DNA of 64,000 nucleotides from Ulota crispa (taxonomy: Eukaryota; Streptophyta; Bryopsida; Orthotrichales; Orthotrichaceae), in contig OY987246.1 of assembly GCA_963920765.1 (NCBI GenBank), positions 23,817,167-23,881,166 of the forward strand. The letters are read 5' to 3'. Below, piece by piece: positions 1-10,709 of the stretch. The translations under genes were made by a program, and so were the position numbers. A model generated the notes under the pieces. It saw only the letters and a program-made list of their open reading frames with translations. It had not been told where the DNA came from and did not search any database. Positions within the stretch are counted from its first letter, which is position 1. Every line of letters begins with the position of its first letter.

Positions 1-204
1 AATCAAGCGACTCACTTGAGTCTGCACAAGGTTAATTTGCTTTATGCCTTTGTCGAACAATGCTCAACTCTTTCTCGTGAGGTGATCAGGTCATGAGGAT
101 CATCTTCACTAAGGCATTTGCTATGAATCTCCAAATGAATCCACCAGCACAAGCTTGACATGGCGTCACGCTGGATTAACTCTGCCCAGAAAGCACAAAG
201 CATG

Positions 205-420
205 ATATTTGTTAATTTGAGAAAAAAGCTTTCCCAAAACGGGTTTTAGGGATACTGGATTTTTCATTTGATGATTTAAAGTGAGTATTTTTATAATTCC
301 ATTAGATATTTCATCATTGATGTAAGGTCTTGAAGAAATCATCACAAAATTCACTCTAAGTCACCAAAAAAATCTTCAAAGATCCCAAAATTGATGTTTT
401 TTCCCAAATTAACAAATATT
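205..420. mobile_element. MITE, ATTAATTTGGGAAAA family, copy 1
   Basis: About 216 bases bounded by inverted repeats. The left end reads ATATTTGTTAATTTGAG and the right end, reverse-complemented, reads AATATTTGTTAATTTGGG. It shares an internal block (TTGATGTAAGGTCTTGAAG) with copies at 599-842 and 58,191-58,422, in the opposite orientation to them. It has no coding capacity. The superfamily is not clear because no clean target duplication is visible. Confidence 0.65.
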
Positions 421-598
421 GCTTGCCAAGCGAGAGTAAAGCAAAGACAAGATTCTAGCTAAGCCAACACCTGAGAAAACTAAACAACCTCAAACTCTCA
501 ACAATCGACCTTTTGCTCGAGACTAATTGTCAGTTAGCAACCTTGGTAGGAGGGCAGAAACAAGAGAAGCTCAGCTGCTTGGTTAGTAAGCAAACGCA

Positions 599-842
599 AT
601 ATTCATTAATTTGGGAAAAAAAACCCCTATTTTTGGACTTCTGAAATTTTCATTTGTTTTTTTAGGAATTTTAGACTGAATTTTATAATGATGTCTTCAA
701 GACCTTACATCAATAATGAAACACTCTTAAAGGAATTATCAAAAGACTCATTTTAAATTACCAAAATATTCTTACAAACACAATTAAATTTAGTATCCCA
801 AAATCTGTTTTAGGAAAAAAAATTTCCCAAATTAACAAATAT
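599..842. mobile_element. MITE, ATTAATTTGGGAAAA family, copy 2
   Basis: About 244 bases. The left end is ATATTCATTAATTTGGGAAA and the right end mirrors it (TTTCCCAAATTAACAAATAT). The interior carries TCTTCAAGACCTTACATCAA, the reverse complement of the matching block in the copy at 205-420, so the two are inserted in opposite orientations less than 200 bases apart. Confidence 0.65.
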
Positions 843-1625
843 AATGTTCTAGAATTTTCTAGAGGGAATCAACGCAGTCTTGTCTGAAAACTTTGAAAGC
901 TTGATTCATGTGTTGAGAATAGCCAAATTTGCTTAACATCTCAGCAGAAGGTCCTTCTTGCATGCAGTAGCAGGGTTTTTATCTTCTAGAGTGTAAAGGT
1001 TATCGTGAGCACTTGCTCAGTTGCCCCCCATTCCGAGTGTGGCTTGTTCATTGTTGACAAAGTACCAAATTCAGTAACAAAAATTACCACTTCACGGCTC
1101 CATGGGGTGTTATTAGACTGAATAGAAAAACACTTGATGTAGAGCAGGAGCTTCAGTTCACACTTTCAAACAATGTGTTCTTAATAGACAGCAGTCCAAA
1201 TTGTCAAGTGTTGGACAACTCCCGTTGTAAGTTTGTTGTGAGATTATGACAACCAAATTTAGAGGGGATCACCTGTCCAAGTGCTGGGACTGAGACAGGT
1301 GCTGAGCACGATGGAACAAAGTGTCATCCTCCAGGGTATTAGAGTGTCATCCTCTAGGGTATTGGTTTCAGCAACGGCAGGTTGCAACCTCAAGCTCAAG
1401 ATTGGCATTGGCTTGAACAGTGAAAGAAGGAATATGTGCTACGAGACCTGACATTTAATCTAAGCTAACCTCGGAAAGATGTAGGCAGGAGTCATTTTTC
1501 ACTATGAAGAGAAACACCGCCATTTGTAGCTATTGATACTGGGGAATGTAAACTTTTTCCCTCAAAGCAATAGCACTAAAATGCGTATACCGAAATCCCT
1601 GTGCAATCCATGTGCTTACTATGTA

Positions 1626-2043
1626 CTCCCTCTGTCTCTCTAAAAACATCCAAGAAGCTTCCTTGCAAAGGGTTAACTGTGTTTTCAGTCTGTCAGCTAG
1701 TAACATATGCATTCTAAAATCGATATACCATCTATCAAATGTATGCAAAATCTCCAGGTTTGATGTTACCATTTGGGCACCCAAATTCCATGCAAAAGTA
1801 CCTTATTTGTACATGTTGCCTGTTCCTCATTATTGATGATGTAAAGATTAGTAGCAACAATGGTACCTCATATGGGCAAGGCCAAGCTTGTTAGGAGAGG
1901 AATGCTCTCTAATTGCTTAACTTTTATCCATGAGATCTTTGAACATGACAAACGCTTTCTCAGCGTTTGAAATCAGCGAAGGGAGCTTTTCAGTGGTACA
2001 AGAAATGTGTCTGATTTGGAGCTTTTTAGAGGGACAGGGGGAG
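1626..2043. mobile_element. Stowaway-like MITE (Tc1/mariner type)
   Basis: Terminal inverted repeats of about 25 bases: CTCCCTCTGTCTCTCTAAAA on the left, and the right end reverse-complemented reads CTCCCCCTGTCCCTCTAAAA. The element is flanked by TA on both sides (1,624-1,625 and 2,044-2,045), the target duplication of Stowaway/Tc1-mariner elements, and CTCCCTC is the usual Stowaway terminus. It is about 418 bases long and has no transposase. Two short open frames inside it on opposite strands are shadows. Confidence 0.8.
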
Positions 2044-2993
2044 TATCACTCAAAGCAATACTTGCTGATGTAGGTCGGTACCACCCGAACATGTGTGAAA
2101 AAGAAGTATCTATACAAATTGCAAGTCAAGGTTTTTTTGGCTAGCCTGGTATAAAAATCTAATAGTTTGCCTAGTTGGCATATGCATCTTTTAATCTAGA
2201 TTCAATGAGTACTCTGGAGTAAACTACTAGCGTCGATGGATTACTGAATACCCTCCGGATTTAGACCTGCTTTAACTGCCAATTTTTTTCTAAAACTGTC
2301 TTTGGGCAAATTAAAAAGCGAAATATAAATGTTATGGAACCATCAAGTGAATGTTGCATAACATCAAGCTCCAGGAGAAGGAAAATTTCAACTGAACTAT
2401 AGATTTATGTTGTGTTGTTTAGAAAGTAGCTCTCATTTTTTCAGATAGTCCCTCTCAAAGGACAAGACCGGTGAGAACGGAATTGGACCTGAGCAATATA
2501 AAACACTCAAAGTGTACAAGGTCGTTACGACCTCTTTCAATGCATGTAGATATCTTGGAGGTCGGCCTCAATTCTGACAACCCCTACTCAAATCTGACAA
2601 CCCCTCGAGAGCTCCAGTGTGAGAACCACTACTCAAATCCATGACCACCACAGTAACTTTGAGTCACGAGAGTGACTGAGAACTATCTCACATGCCAACT
2701 TGCACTGACGGCGTTGCCAGGATGTACAAGAATGAGACCTCTCACGGTTCTAGTTAGTCTATTTGAAAGCCTCCATCAAGTCTACAAAAAGAGCAAGGTA
2801 ACGCAATTTGTGTTCTCTCCTTCAATCTGTGTTGCGGGAGTTTGAAATCGTAGGATTTTACATACACTCTTCCCTTTCAAAAAGACGAAATTCTGTGTTA
2901 CTTTGGACTTCTGTAAACAGGAATCGTTAGGGTGACAATTGCTACAGTCGTGCTCAAGATTAGTGTTTGCTTTGTTAGTGCTAATCTTCCCCC

Positions 2994-5035
2994 ATGGACA
3001 GGAACGACAAGCTCATCCCACTGAATCTTGATGGCAATGCCAAAGTGCTGCCCAAATTCGAAGGGACTATTTACTTCCAGAAGACCATGACAAAGACAGA
3101 CGTGCACGGCAATATGGTAAGCACCCCAAGACATTGGACTTGTTTCTATCCAGCTGAAGTCTTCAATGACTCATTTCTCTTGCAGCACTGCTCTTATCGC
3201 TCCATATATAAAGCTTGCTTGATGGGTAGGTTTGATGATGTTGTTGGATGCTTGCTGAGGCAACTTGATCGAGAATTTTCGTCTCCAATTGCTTGTTTGT
3301 TGATGTCCATAGACTGTGCCTCATTGGTTTATCAAAGAGCATGGCGACATGATTCGACGGCATATCTTCCTCAGAACTGTATCATCCAAGCAGTCTTGGA
3401 CAGTGACCCTCAGCATTTCTATCTCAGAAGGAGTGGTACAAGTACGAGCTCTATGTGGCTGGAAGGAGTTTGTCACTTTCCATGGTCTCTTGAAAGGAGA
3501 TCTATTGGTATTCTCATTGACAGAGATAACCAAGTTTGAGGTGCACTTGTATCGAGAAAAGGCTTCCAACTGTAGAGAATCTCATTCTCAGCCTTCTAGT
3601 AGAATGCTTGATGATGCAAAACTATCACCTAAGAAAGCAAAGCAACCGGATGAGTATTTGGCAACTCAAGGAAGAACTCAAGATGCACCCAGGTCGAGTG
3701 GTTCCATTACCAGGAGGACAGCTACTGTTGTCCAAGAGGAACAGGCAGCTTTTGCTACTACACGGGGCTCCTCATCGTGCACAATGGATTTGAAGCTCGG
3801 TTCAGATTTGGTAAGTCCAGCTCGTCCATCAGAGTGATTGGGTTGTGAAGCCAGTCCGTGCACACACACTAACATTTTCTTCACTAAGCACCTATTTTTT
3901 CAAGTTTAGACGCCAAGATCAAGAGAGCATTGCTAATTGGGAAAAACAGAGGGACCATTTTGTACTCCACCTTTAATCCCTCATACCGTAAATGTAGGCA
4001 TAGCTATAGCTCAAAGTTGTAATTTTTTTGAAGTTCTTGGAGGCAATCATTGAGACCTCATTATTATACAAGAAAGTGCATGCTTGTTTTTTCATAACAT
4101 GCTGAAGTGTCCGTAATGGCAAGAAAGTGAAAAGTCCCAGAATCTAATATGGTGTTGCATGCATTTGAGGAACTAAACGAGTCTAACCAGTGTTTTGAAG
4201 CTTCTAAATTATAGTGCTTCCTCTGAGATTTTGTAGGGGAAATTTGACGGAGGTGATTCTCCTGCACACACTGCCCACGACGTTGCAGTAGTCCATAGCC
4301 AGTGCGACCTGAAGCCAAAATGTGACACACCGGTCGGTTCTGTAGAGCAAACCGTGTCAAGAATGAAGGACGATAATCCACAGCAACTTTTTCCAAGTTT
4401 CAGTAAATCCTCACCGCCGAGCTTTTTCAAGAAACTTACATCCACCGGTTTCTCAAATACCAGAATGGGGCTGAAAAATAGAGTCCTGGTAAGCTTTCTT
4501 GCTTCAAAGACCATGGACTCTTGGTAAGATTTCCTTCCACAAAATCCCTTTCTGCTCGCAAATGGTAGTAACTAAAGAGGTTTTCTTTCAAACAGATGCA
4601 ATGGATCAGTGTATGATCAGTGAGGACCATTTCTCTCAAGTCAATGTGCTTGCAAATCATCCTTTTTCAGATGAGATTTGTGCCATGCATGAACATGCTC
4701 TTTTGGCTGCAAAGCTCTGCCAAATCATGCATCAAATGCATTCTATTATTATGAATGCTCTTGTGTATGATGGCGTTCAGGAACTCCCCACAGCCTTTTG
4801 GAGGACGTTCTGCAAAGACATTCACTCCCCTGTAAAGCTGCAAGGGATTGGCGAGGATTCTCCAATACGGACTGTGACTTGTGCACGTCATCAAGGTGCG
4901 AAGCAACATTGGCGACTCCGACTGACAAGTGGATGGAGAGAATTTGCAATGGAGAATAATCTGGAAGTAAACCAGGTGTTGCAGTTCACTCTTGCAGGGG
5001 ACTCGTCCTTTATAGTAAGACGTGTTGACTCTTGA
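2994..5035 (+). CDS. Two-B3-domain protein, REM-like (gene A)
   Basis: Putative plant-specific B3 transcription regulator. Four exons, all joined in phase 0: 2,994-3,116, 3,313-3,810, 4,237-4,488 and 4,781-5,035, each intron GT-AG, giving 375 residues. Residues 42-125 form the first B3 domain (TVPHWFIKEHGD at its start, then GWKEFV and KGDLLVFSL, ending FEVHLYREK). A polar, basic linker follows (residues 126-291). Residues 292-375 form the second B3 (ELPTAFWRTF, SGWREFAMENN, VLQFTLAGDSSFIVRR). B3 domains of the REM group bind DNA or have lost binding; this sequence does not decide which. The start at 2,994 is the first ATG of an open first exon, but residues 1-41 differ from the conserved first exon of the two downstream paralogues, so the N-terminus is the least certain part. 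The last intron was placed by analogy with gene C, where the second B3 also begins right after a CAG acceptor. Confidence 0.82.
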
Positions 5036-6610
5036 ACCAGCTCAATCTACTTGAAGTCTGACCAATTCCCCACATCTGCAGTAGACACTTGGATGCTTGA
5101 ATGCAAACTTGACTGAAGCTTGATCACATTTTTTGTCAAACTTATGGAGCCAACATCTAAACTGATCAAGGTGTGCTTTGAATGCTGCAACGGTTTTAGT
5201 TGAAAACGGGATGTCATTGTCTTTTGTTTTGAAATTCTTGTGTTGACTGACTTCAAGCAGTTTTATCTGCATTTTGTACACCCCTAGGAATCACCTGATT
5301 TCCGTTGCGAAAATTTCGTACGAAACCCAACGTTGTCTAAGTAATTTTGAGTTGATTGTTTCATGTTTCTGGCGTGCTGGACAAATTTAGTGATGCCCTT
5401 AAGCTTTGACTTTCTGCAATGTACCATTCGGGAGGACTAATTTCTACCTTAGAGATTTTATATTGACAAAGTAGCAAATGGTAGGCTATTGATGATCTTC
5501 CACAATCCATGAAAGTTGCTTACTAGACGCAGCAAGCAACGTTGTGCTCTCTGAGGTCAAGTCTTTAAAGTATGTTTGGTTAGAATAGACGAAGTCTTGC
5601 TAAAGTAATGTGTAGAAGTTTCAGTAGAGAACTGTGTCCTTGAAGCTTGCATGCGGTTCAAGCCCAGCAGAGTTTATAAGCAACATAGAGCATTCACAGA
5701 TGTGGGTGGGGGACATGTGGATAGTCAAGTTTGTGTACGCAGTTCGAGACAGTCTTGGCCAGAAATCCTAATTGTAGATGACGAAGTGGACAAGCGAAAG
5801 TATGAAGTCCAAGTTTATTGAAAGGAGCACTCAACCTCACCGAAATTTCAGAGGGATTTTAAACTACAGATAGAACACACATTACCACAATTTAGAGAAG
5901 ATGAGTGTCAAGATTTACATAACTTCCTAATCTTGCTGATTTACATCTATGCAGAACAGATTCCGTCCAAATCTGGTACTGCCTGCTGCCTAAATCTGGT
6001 CTTTGAGTCACCTAGATCTGTAGCTGTACAGGGTCTTTGCTGAACTGAAATGAAAACTTCTAGGAGACCAGCCCTTGAGCTCAAAATTTCCTACAGTCAT
6101 CTGAACTTTCACGGCTCTTCTTGTGAATTTTTTCAAGGGTCAGGTTATTTCTGTTCAAAATTTCCAGCTCTAGTTCCTTACAAGACAATTGCAACAGGAT
6201 AAAGCAAAATAATTACTACATTTTGTGCAGTTGTAGCAGAGGTTCGTCATCCAAGATACCGGTAGATGATCATTTGACCATTGATTACAGATAACAACAG
6301 CAAAGCACTTCGCAAAGAGGAAAACCCCGAGTAGAGTCAAGCGTGTATCACGAGGGGAAATCAACGCTTACCCTGCATTGGCCGGTGCACGTACGCTGGG
6401 TTCAGATCGACCCTTATCGAGCTGAAGATTTTACTCGTTGTTTACGATGGATTACTAACAGAACATAATTTGATTTGTGAAGGAATGTTTCCTATTCTAC
6501 ACTACATGAACGCTTGCTACGGAAGGGACAGTGAAATGAGAAGTACCGTTGTGTTTAGCTTCTGCACCAGGATCGAGTCACTTCCGATTTGAACTCGTCA
6601 TCATTTGCAG
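5036..6610. other. Intergenic region between gene A and its decayed copy
   Basis: The first part is presumably the 3' untranslated region of gene A. No further exon, RNA gene or clear repeat is recognised. Short open frames on the minus strand near 5,042-5,281 and 6,170-6,364 show no family features. Confidence 0.5.
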
Positions 6611-6958
6611 GCAATGTCCCTCTAGCTCATTAAAAAAAATGGTGACAATATTCAAAAAATGTGTTATCTTTCGATCTCCATAGCAGGATGGACTGCAAAG
6701 TGCACAATGCATCGTAGAACTCCAACAACAGCACACAGGTTAGATTTGAATCTGCTTGGAAAAGCTTTTGCAATTTGCACTAGCCTCTTGGACTGCCAGT
6801 CCTTGGTTTTCTCTCGTTCGGCCATAGCCGGATTTGAGATGCACTTATTTCATGGAAAGGCCTGGAGCCGTGTATTTTTCCCTACTCAATCACCGAGAGA
6901 GCGCCCTAATGATTCCGAATTTACTCGAAAGAAAACGACGCAGTCTCGTGAGTGCTGA
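6611..6958 (+). pseudogene. Decayed B3-domain gene copy (gene B)
   Basis: Translating from a TTTGCAG acceptor-like site at 6,604-6,610 gives a protein that aligns with exon 2 of gene A: LIKKNGDNIQK corresponds to FIKEHGDMIRR, and GKAFAICTSLLDCQSLVFS followed by FEMHLFHGKA corresponds to WKEFVTFHGLLKGDLLVFS followed by FEVHLYREKA. The codon matching the conserved Trp of gene A is TAG (6,623-6,625), and the middle of the domain has diverged past recognition. A conserved first exon and a second-B3 exon are not found around it. It is best read as a dead tandem duplicate of gene A. A truncated protein starting at 6,659 is possible but would lack the N-terminal strands of the B3 fold. Confidence 0.72.
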
Positions 6959-8716
6959 GAATGATGAGCAATTTGCTGCCTGATGAATGATCAAAGGTTT
7001 TGCGAAGTCCACCAGTTAGATGGGAAAAAAGACAGTCAATGACTTCGAGGAACATTTTGGCTGACGCTTCCCGCCAGAGCCTTGCATCAGTCCGTTTGTG
7101 ATCAAAACAGCAGGAGCCTTTTTCTCCTTCTGCGAGCCCTGCTCTTCCATCAATCTATTTCAGTTCTGTAACAAACCGTCACGTAAAAGAACACAGGTTT
7201 TTTGATTCTATGTGCATAGAGCATACAAATCGAAAATAAGAGGATGAAAAAATCTCATTACAAAGATTTACTTCAAGCCTGCAAACGAAATACTCCCTCA
7301 ATCTCAAATTAAGTGGCCCTTTTGTCATTTTCAGTAGTCTAAAATCTGTTGTATGGAGGCTTATTGGTCCAAGTATTAAGTAGATTGCAATGAACACATA
7401 CAATGGTATGATCAATGAGATTGGAAAAAAGAAACGTGAGGTTTCAATGAGCCACACTTACAGGATGACAGAGGGAGTGTCCGTCACGTACGCTTTAGTT
7501 TGGGAACAATCGACGTTCTTCCTCTGGAGATCGCTCCGACTGAAACAAAGACTAATCCTGCACAGCACTCCGATGCAAGAGAAAAAAGGAGCACCAACCA
7601 TCCTTCAGCAAATTAAAAGAGGAAACCTGCCTCAAATTATTCGAAAGGTAGTTTAATCTTGTAGCCGAAATAAACAATCGTCGCAAATAGGCTGCTGCAA
7701 ATTTCGAGTCCACAAAAAAGAGTTAAGAACGTTAACTTCCTATAACATGCAATTCAATAGCATCTAATGAACATTGTTGAATTAGACGTGGAGTTTCTAA
7801 GAGCTTCACAACAAGGATAAAAAATGTAACCGTTAATGTATATAATAATGACCTTCTTGCTTACTGATTGCTCGCTCTCGCTCATGTAAAGAACACGAAC
7901 AAGGACATGATTAGTCCGTTGAATACATCAAATTAGCCTTATCACTGCTATTAATTGTATTGCGAAGGTAAATGGCGCCCTGCAATGTTCATTTAGGCTC
8001 AGCGCCTTCGATTGCGAGGTCCTCTGCTGCTGTAGGTTTTCTCCGAGCTCCGTCTCGAATCCATTTTCGTAATGAACTGTGATTCTGGAGATTGTAGTAG
8101 ACATCACAAGCAAGCATTTAGTTTTTTTTAATCGACTGATGATCTCGAGGATCGGACTCACAGCATTCCGAAATGTAGAAACGCCGTTTACAAGAAATTG
8201 AAACTAGCACGGACTTGGCAATGGCAATTGTCTCAAATCACGAGCATGGCACTTAATCATCGTGGGCACCAGAATCAAAGACGAAAGCAGTACTAACTTA
8301 CTTCTGTTTCTTTCCTGGTCGAACAGCCGCCATGATAACTACGCTGTGAATGTGATAAGATAAACAATTGCTGAGTCGGCATCCAATATTGAGGAAAATC
8401 TCGAAGATTTTTTCCCGGATACACCACTTGATGTCCTTGTCTCTCTCTCTCGCTGTCACTGAAAAGACGTAATTTTCTTCTACACTCTGCCATAATTGAA
8501 GACGACCTACTTCAATCTGGAGAGAGTATGTAATCTTTGTCTTGAACGATCAAGGTCTTGTCACGAAAAATTCAGTACTACATACTTAAACTGCATCGCT
8601 CGAGAAGGGACTATCATTCCTGTGTGGATTAAGCTTCTCGCTTCTCCTCTGTATTGCTTCTTGAAGCACAGTAAACTTAGCTAAGAACTTGTTGGAACAA
8701 CATCCATCAAGGCACG
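6959..8716. other. Intergenic region upstream of gene C
   Basis: Holds one Stowaway-like MITE (7,293-7,477). Around 7,520-7,610 there is a short open frame (EIAPTETKTNPAQ) that could be a remnant linker exon of gene B, but the match to the other linkers is too weak to call. No other feature is supported. Confidence 0.45.
7293..7477. mobile_element. Short Stowaway-like MITE
   Basis: About 185 bases. The left end is CTCCCTCAATCTCAAATTAA; the right end reverse-complemented begins CTCCCTCTGTCATCCTGTAA, and both continue with GTGGC or GTGTGGC. TA precedes the left end, but the right flank reads TG, so the duplication is imperfect. The terminus matches the Stowaway pattern but not the longer copy at 1,626-2,043 beyond the first bases, so it is a separate subfamily. 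Confidence 0.6.
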
Positions 8717-10709
8717 ATGAAGCAGGGAAAAAACTTCTTCGAAAAGATTCTGACTACGTCCGCTTTGCCTCCATTCTCTCAACTGGTGCGTTTTCTATGC
8801 CTCGAGTAGAATTCTGATGCATCCTCATTAGACTCTTAGACTGTTGGATTGCTTTCTGTGATTGTAGCTGATGTTTTTCTTGCATACTATTTTAGTGTTC
8901 AGCTTTCAGTAATTCTTAGTTTGCGGATCCTGCTTCAGTAAGAAAAGTGATTTCTATTGTTGTGCAAACTCATGTTTCTTCAGACTCTGCCTGCGCCATT
9001 TGTGCAAGAGCACGGTAACAACATCCAAGAGTTCGTCACTCTTCGAAACATAGCGAACAAGAAAAGGTGGACCGTGAAGATTCACATCTCACTACCTAAC
9101 AGCCGGCCACAAGCTACCTTCTACAAAGGCTGGAGAGCATTTACCACTGCCAATGACATCGTCGTTGGCGATCGCTTAACGTTTGTACTCGTGGCAAAGT
9201 CCTTGTTCGATGTTTTCATACTCAGCCTCCGCGAAAAACCGATTCTCTCTGTGGAAATGCCGAAGTTGCGGCCACATTCAGAAACGAAGAAGACGCTTGG
9301 ACCTCAACACGACCGCGACCTTTCTGCTAACGGCAGCGAGAATTCAAATAACACAAAGAACGAGACGGTGTTATCGGAGGAGATCGAAGAGCAGAAATTT
9401 GTCGCCAAAGCTCCTGAGTCTTCACGAACTCCTTCCGACATGGCCTCTCATTTCTTCGAACCGGTAAGCATAATAAAATTTGCTTTCACTTGCTCTAAGC
9501 TTAAGTGTAGCGCTTCAATTCCGAATTGCTCCGCTTTCTAATTTGTCAGCATTTGAATTAACCTCAACTCTATTCAGCCAGATCGGCGCTTCAATTCAGA
9601 ATTGCTCAGCTTTCTACTCTCTCAGCATTTGAATTAACCTTAACTCTTATTTGTCCTGATCAGCCCTTCAATTCAGAATTTCTCCGCTTTCTACTCCGTT
9701 AGCATTTTAATCAATCTTAACTCTATTCGGCCAGATCAGCGCTTCAATTCAGAATTGCTCCGCTTTCTACTCTCTCAGCATTCGAATTAACCTTAAACTC
9801 TTATTTGTCCTGATCGGTGCTTAAATTCCGAATTGCTCCGCTTCCTACTCTGTCAGCATTTGAGTTAACCTTAACTCTATTTGGCCAGATCGGTGAACAG
9901 AAGAAAGTCCAGCGTGTATCGAAACCAGTGAAGGAGACAACCTTCGAAGCTCAAGATCTAAGCACGCTTCCATACTTTCACAAACGAATTACGAAGTGCA
10001 ACAATTTGGTACGTTCAACCTTTCTTGAGCTGCCATTAGCGATACGATTGTATATGTCTACTTTGCAATTAGAAATTGTGAGCTATGTTTTTTAGGTTAT
10101 AAAATGTCTCTTTGCCACAGTGTTAAATCTAGGGAAAATTTCATGGATACTCCTGAAGTTTGCAATATTTTCATAGATACCCCTGCATTTTCAAAAATTT
10201 CACAAATGCTCTTGGACCAAAAAATTTAGGCGTTTTTTTTTTTGTTGTGCATGTCACTTCCTTTCTTCCTTTGTGCGCACAAAGGGAGAAGGAAGTGACA
10301 TGCACAACAAAACAAATGTCTGAAAATTTTGAAGTTTTTGAAAAAGCAGGGGTATCTATGAAAATATTGCAAACTTCAAGGGTATCCATGAAATTTTCCC
10401 GACAATAAACAGCAATGTTGTGTTCTAATCAGAATGCGCATATTGCACTTTTTTTTTATGCAGGAGATTCCTTGTAGCTTTGTGAAAATGCACTCTACTC
10501 GACTTGGAACTAGCGTTAGGCTTCAGGGCGTTCACGAGAGGTCTGCAGTGTATACCATGGATTGCAAATCCTTAGACGATAAAGGACGTCTGAGGATCTA
10601 CCTCAGAACAGGTTGGACCAAGTTTGTGAATGATAATTCCCTACGGGCAGGGCAGGAACTCATCTTCACTCTCACTGCTGATTCATCCTTCATCGTTAGA
10701 AAGATGTGA
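8717..10709 (+). CDS. Two-B3-domain protein, REM-like (gene C)
   Basis: Putative B3 transcription regulator of 304 residues. Exons are 8,717-8,785, 8,984-9,463, 9,889-10,008 and 10,464-10,709, with GT-AG introns, all phase 0. Exon 1 encodes a short leader (FFEKILTTSALPPFSQL) shared almost exactly with gene D, which supports this start. Residues 24-105 are the first B3 (TLPAPFVQEHGNNIQEFVTL, GWRAFTTANDIVVGDRLTF). Residues 106-223 are an acidic/polar linker. Residues 224-304 are the second B3 (EIPCSFVKMHSTRLG, GWTKFVNDNSLRAGQ, ending SSFIVRKM and a TGA). The second B3 closely matches that of gene A. Intron 2 contains five tandem copies of its 3' end and intron 3 contains a foldback element, both described separately. 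Exons in all genes of the cluster are on the plus strand. Confidence 0.87.
9511..9894 (+). repeat. Five 76-78-bp tandem repeats in intron 2 of gene C
   Basis: Units start near 9,511, 9,587, 9,664, 9,740 and 9,818, each beginning GCTTCAATT-CGAATTGCTCCG or a variant. Units 1, 3 and 5 end in CTCTATTCGGCCAGATC-like sequence; units 2 and 4 end in CTTATTTGTCCTGATC. The last unit carries the real acceptor (CAG at 9,886-9,888). The equivalent intron of gene D has a single copy of the unit start (TTTCAATTCAGAGTTACT near 16,104) and one TTTGGCCAG acceptor, so the amplification happened in gene C. Confidence 0.85.
10132..10400. mobile_element. Foldback MITE in intron 3 of gene C
   Basis: Almost the whole 269-base element is an inverted repeat. 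Left terminus GGGAAAATTTCATGGATACT and the right terminus, reverse-complemented, GGGAAAATTTCATGGATACC match over about 55 bases, and an inner arm (AAGTGACATGCACAACAAAA and its complement) surrounds a loop near 10,270. Open frames read through it on both strands only because of the palindrome. No target duplication is obvious. It lies about 60 bases before the acceptor of the last exon. Confidence 0.85.

Larger units (their letters stand above)
1..2993. other. Non-coding upstream region
   Basis: No exon with a recognisable protein is visible on either strand. The stretch holds two short inverted-repeat elements (about 205-420 and 599-842), one Stowaway-like MITE (1,626-2,043) and a small tandem repeat near 2,568-2,605 in which the phrase TCTGACAACCCC occurs twice. 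A TATA-like ATATAAAA lies near 2,495, about 500 bases before the first B3 gene, but nothing ties it to a transcription start. Short open frames here have no family resemblance. Confidence 0.6.

Noticed and set aside
4499-4780. Reading the frame from 4,499 as a continuous N-terminal part of the last exon of gene A
   Set aside because: It cannot be joined in frame to the preceding exon, whereas the CAG acceptor at 4,778-4,780 joins in phase 0 exactly where the paralogue splices.
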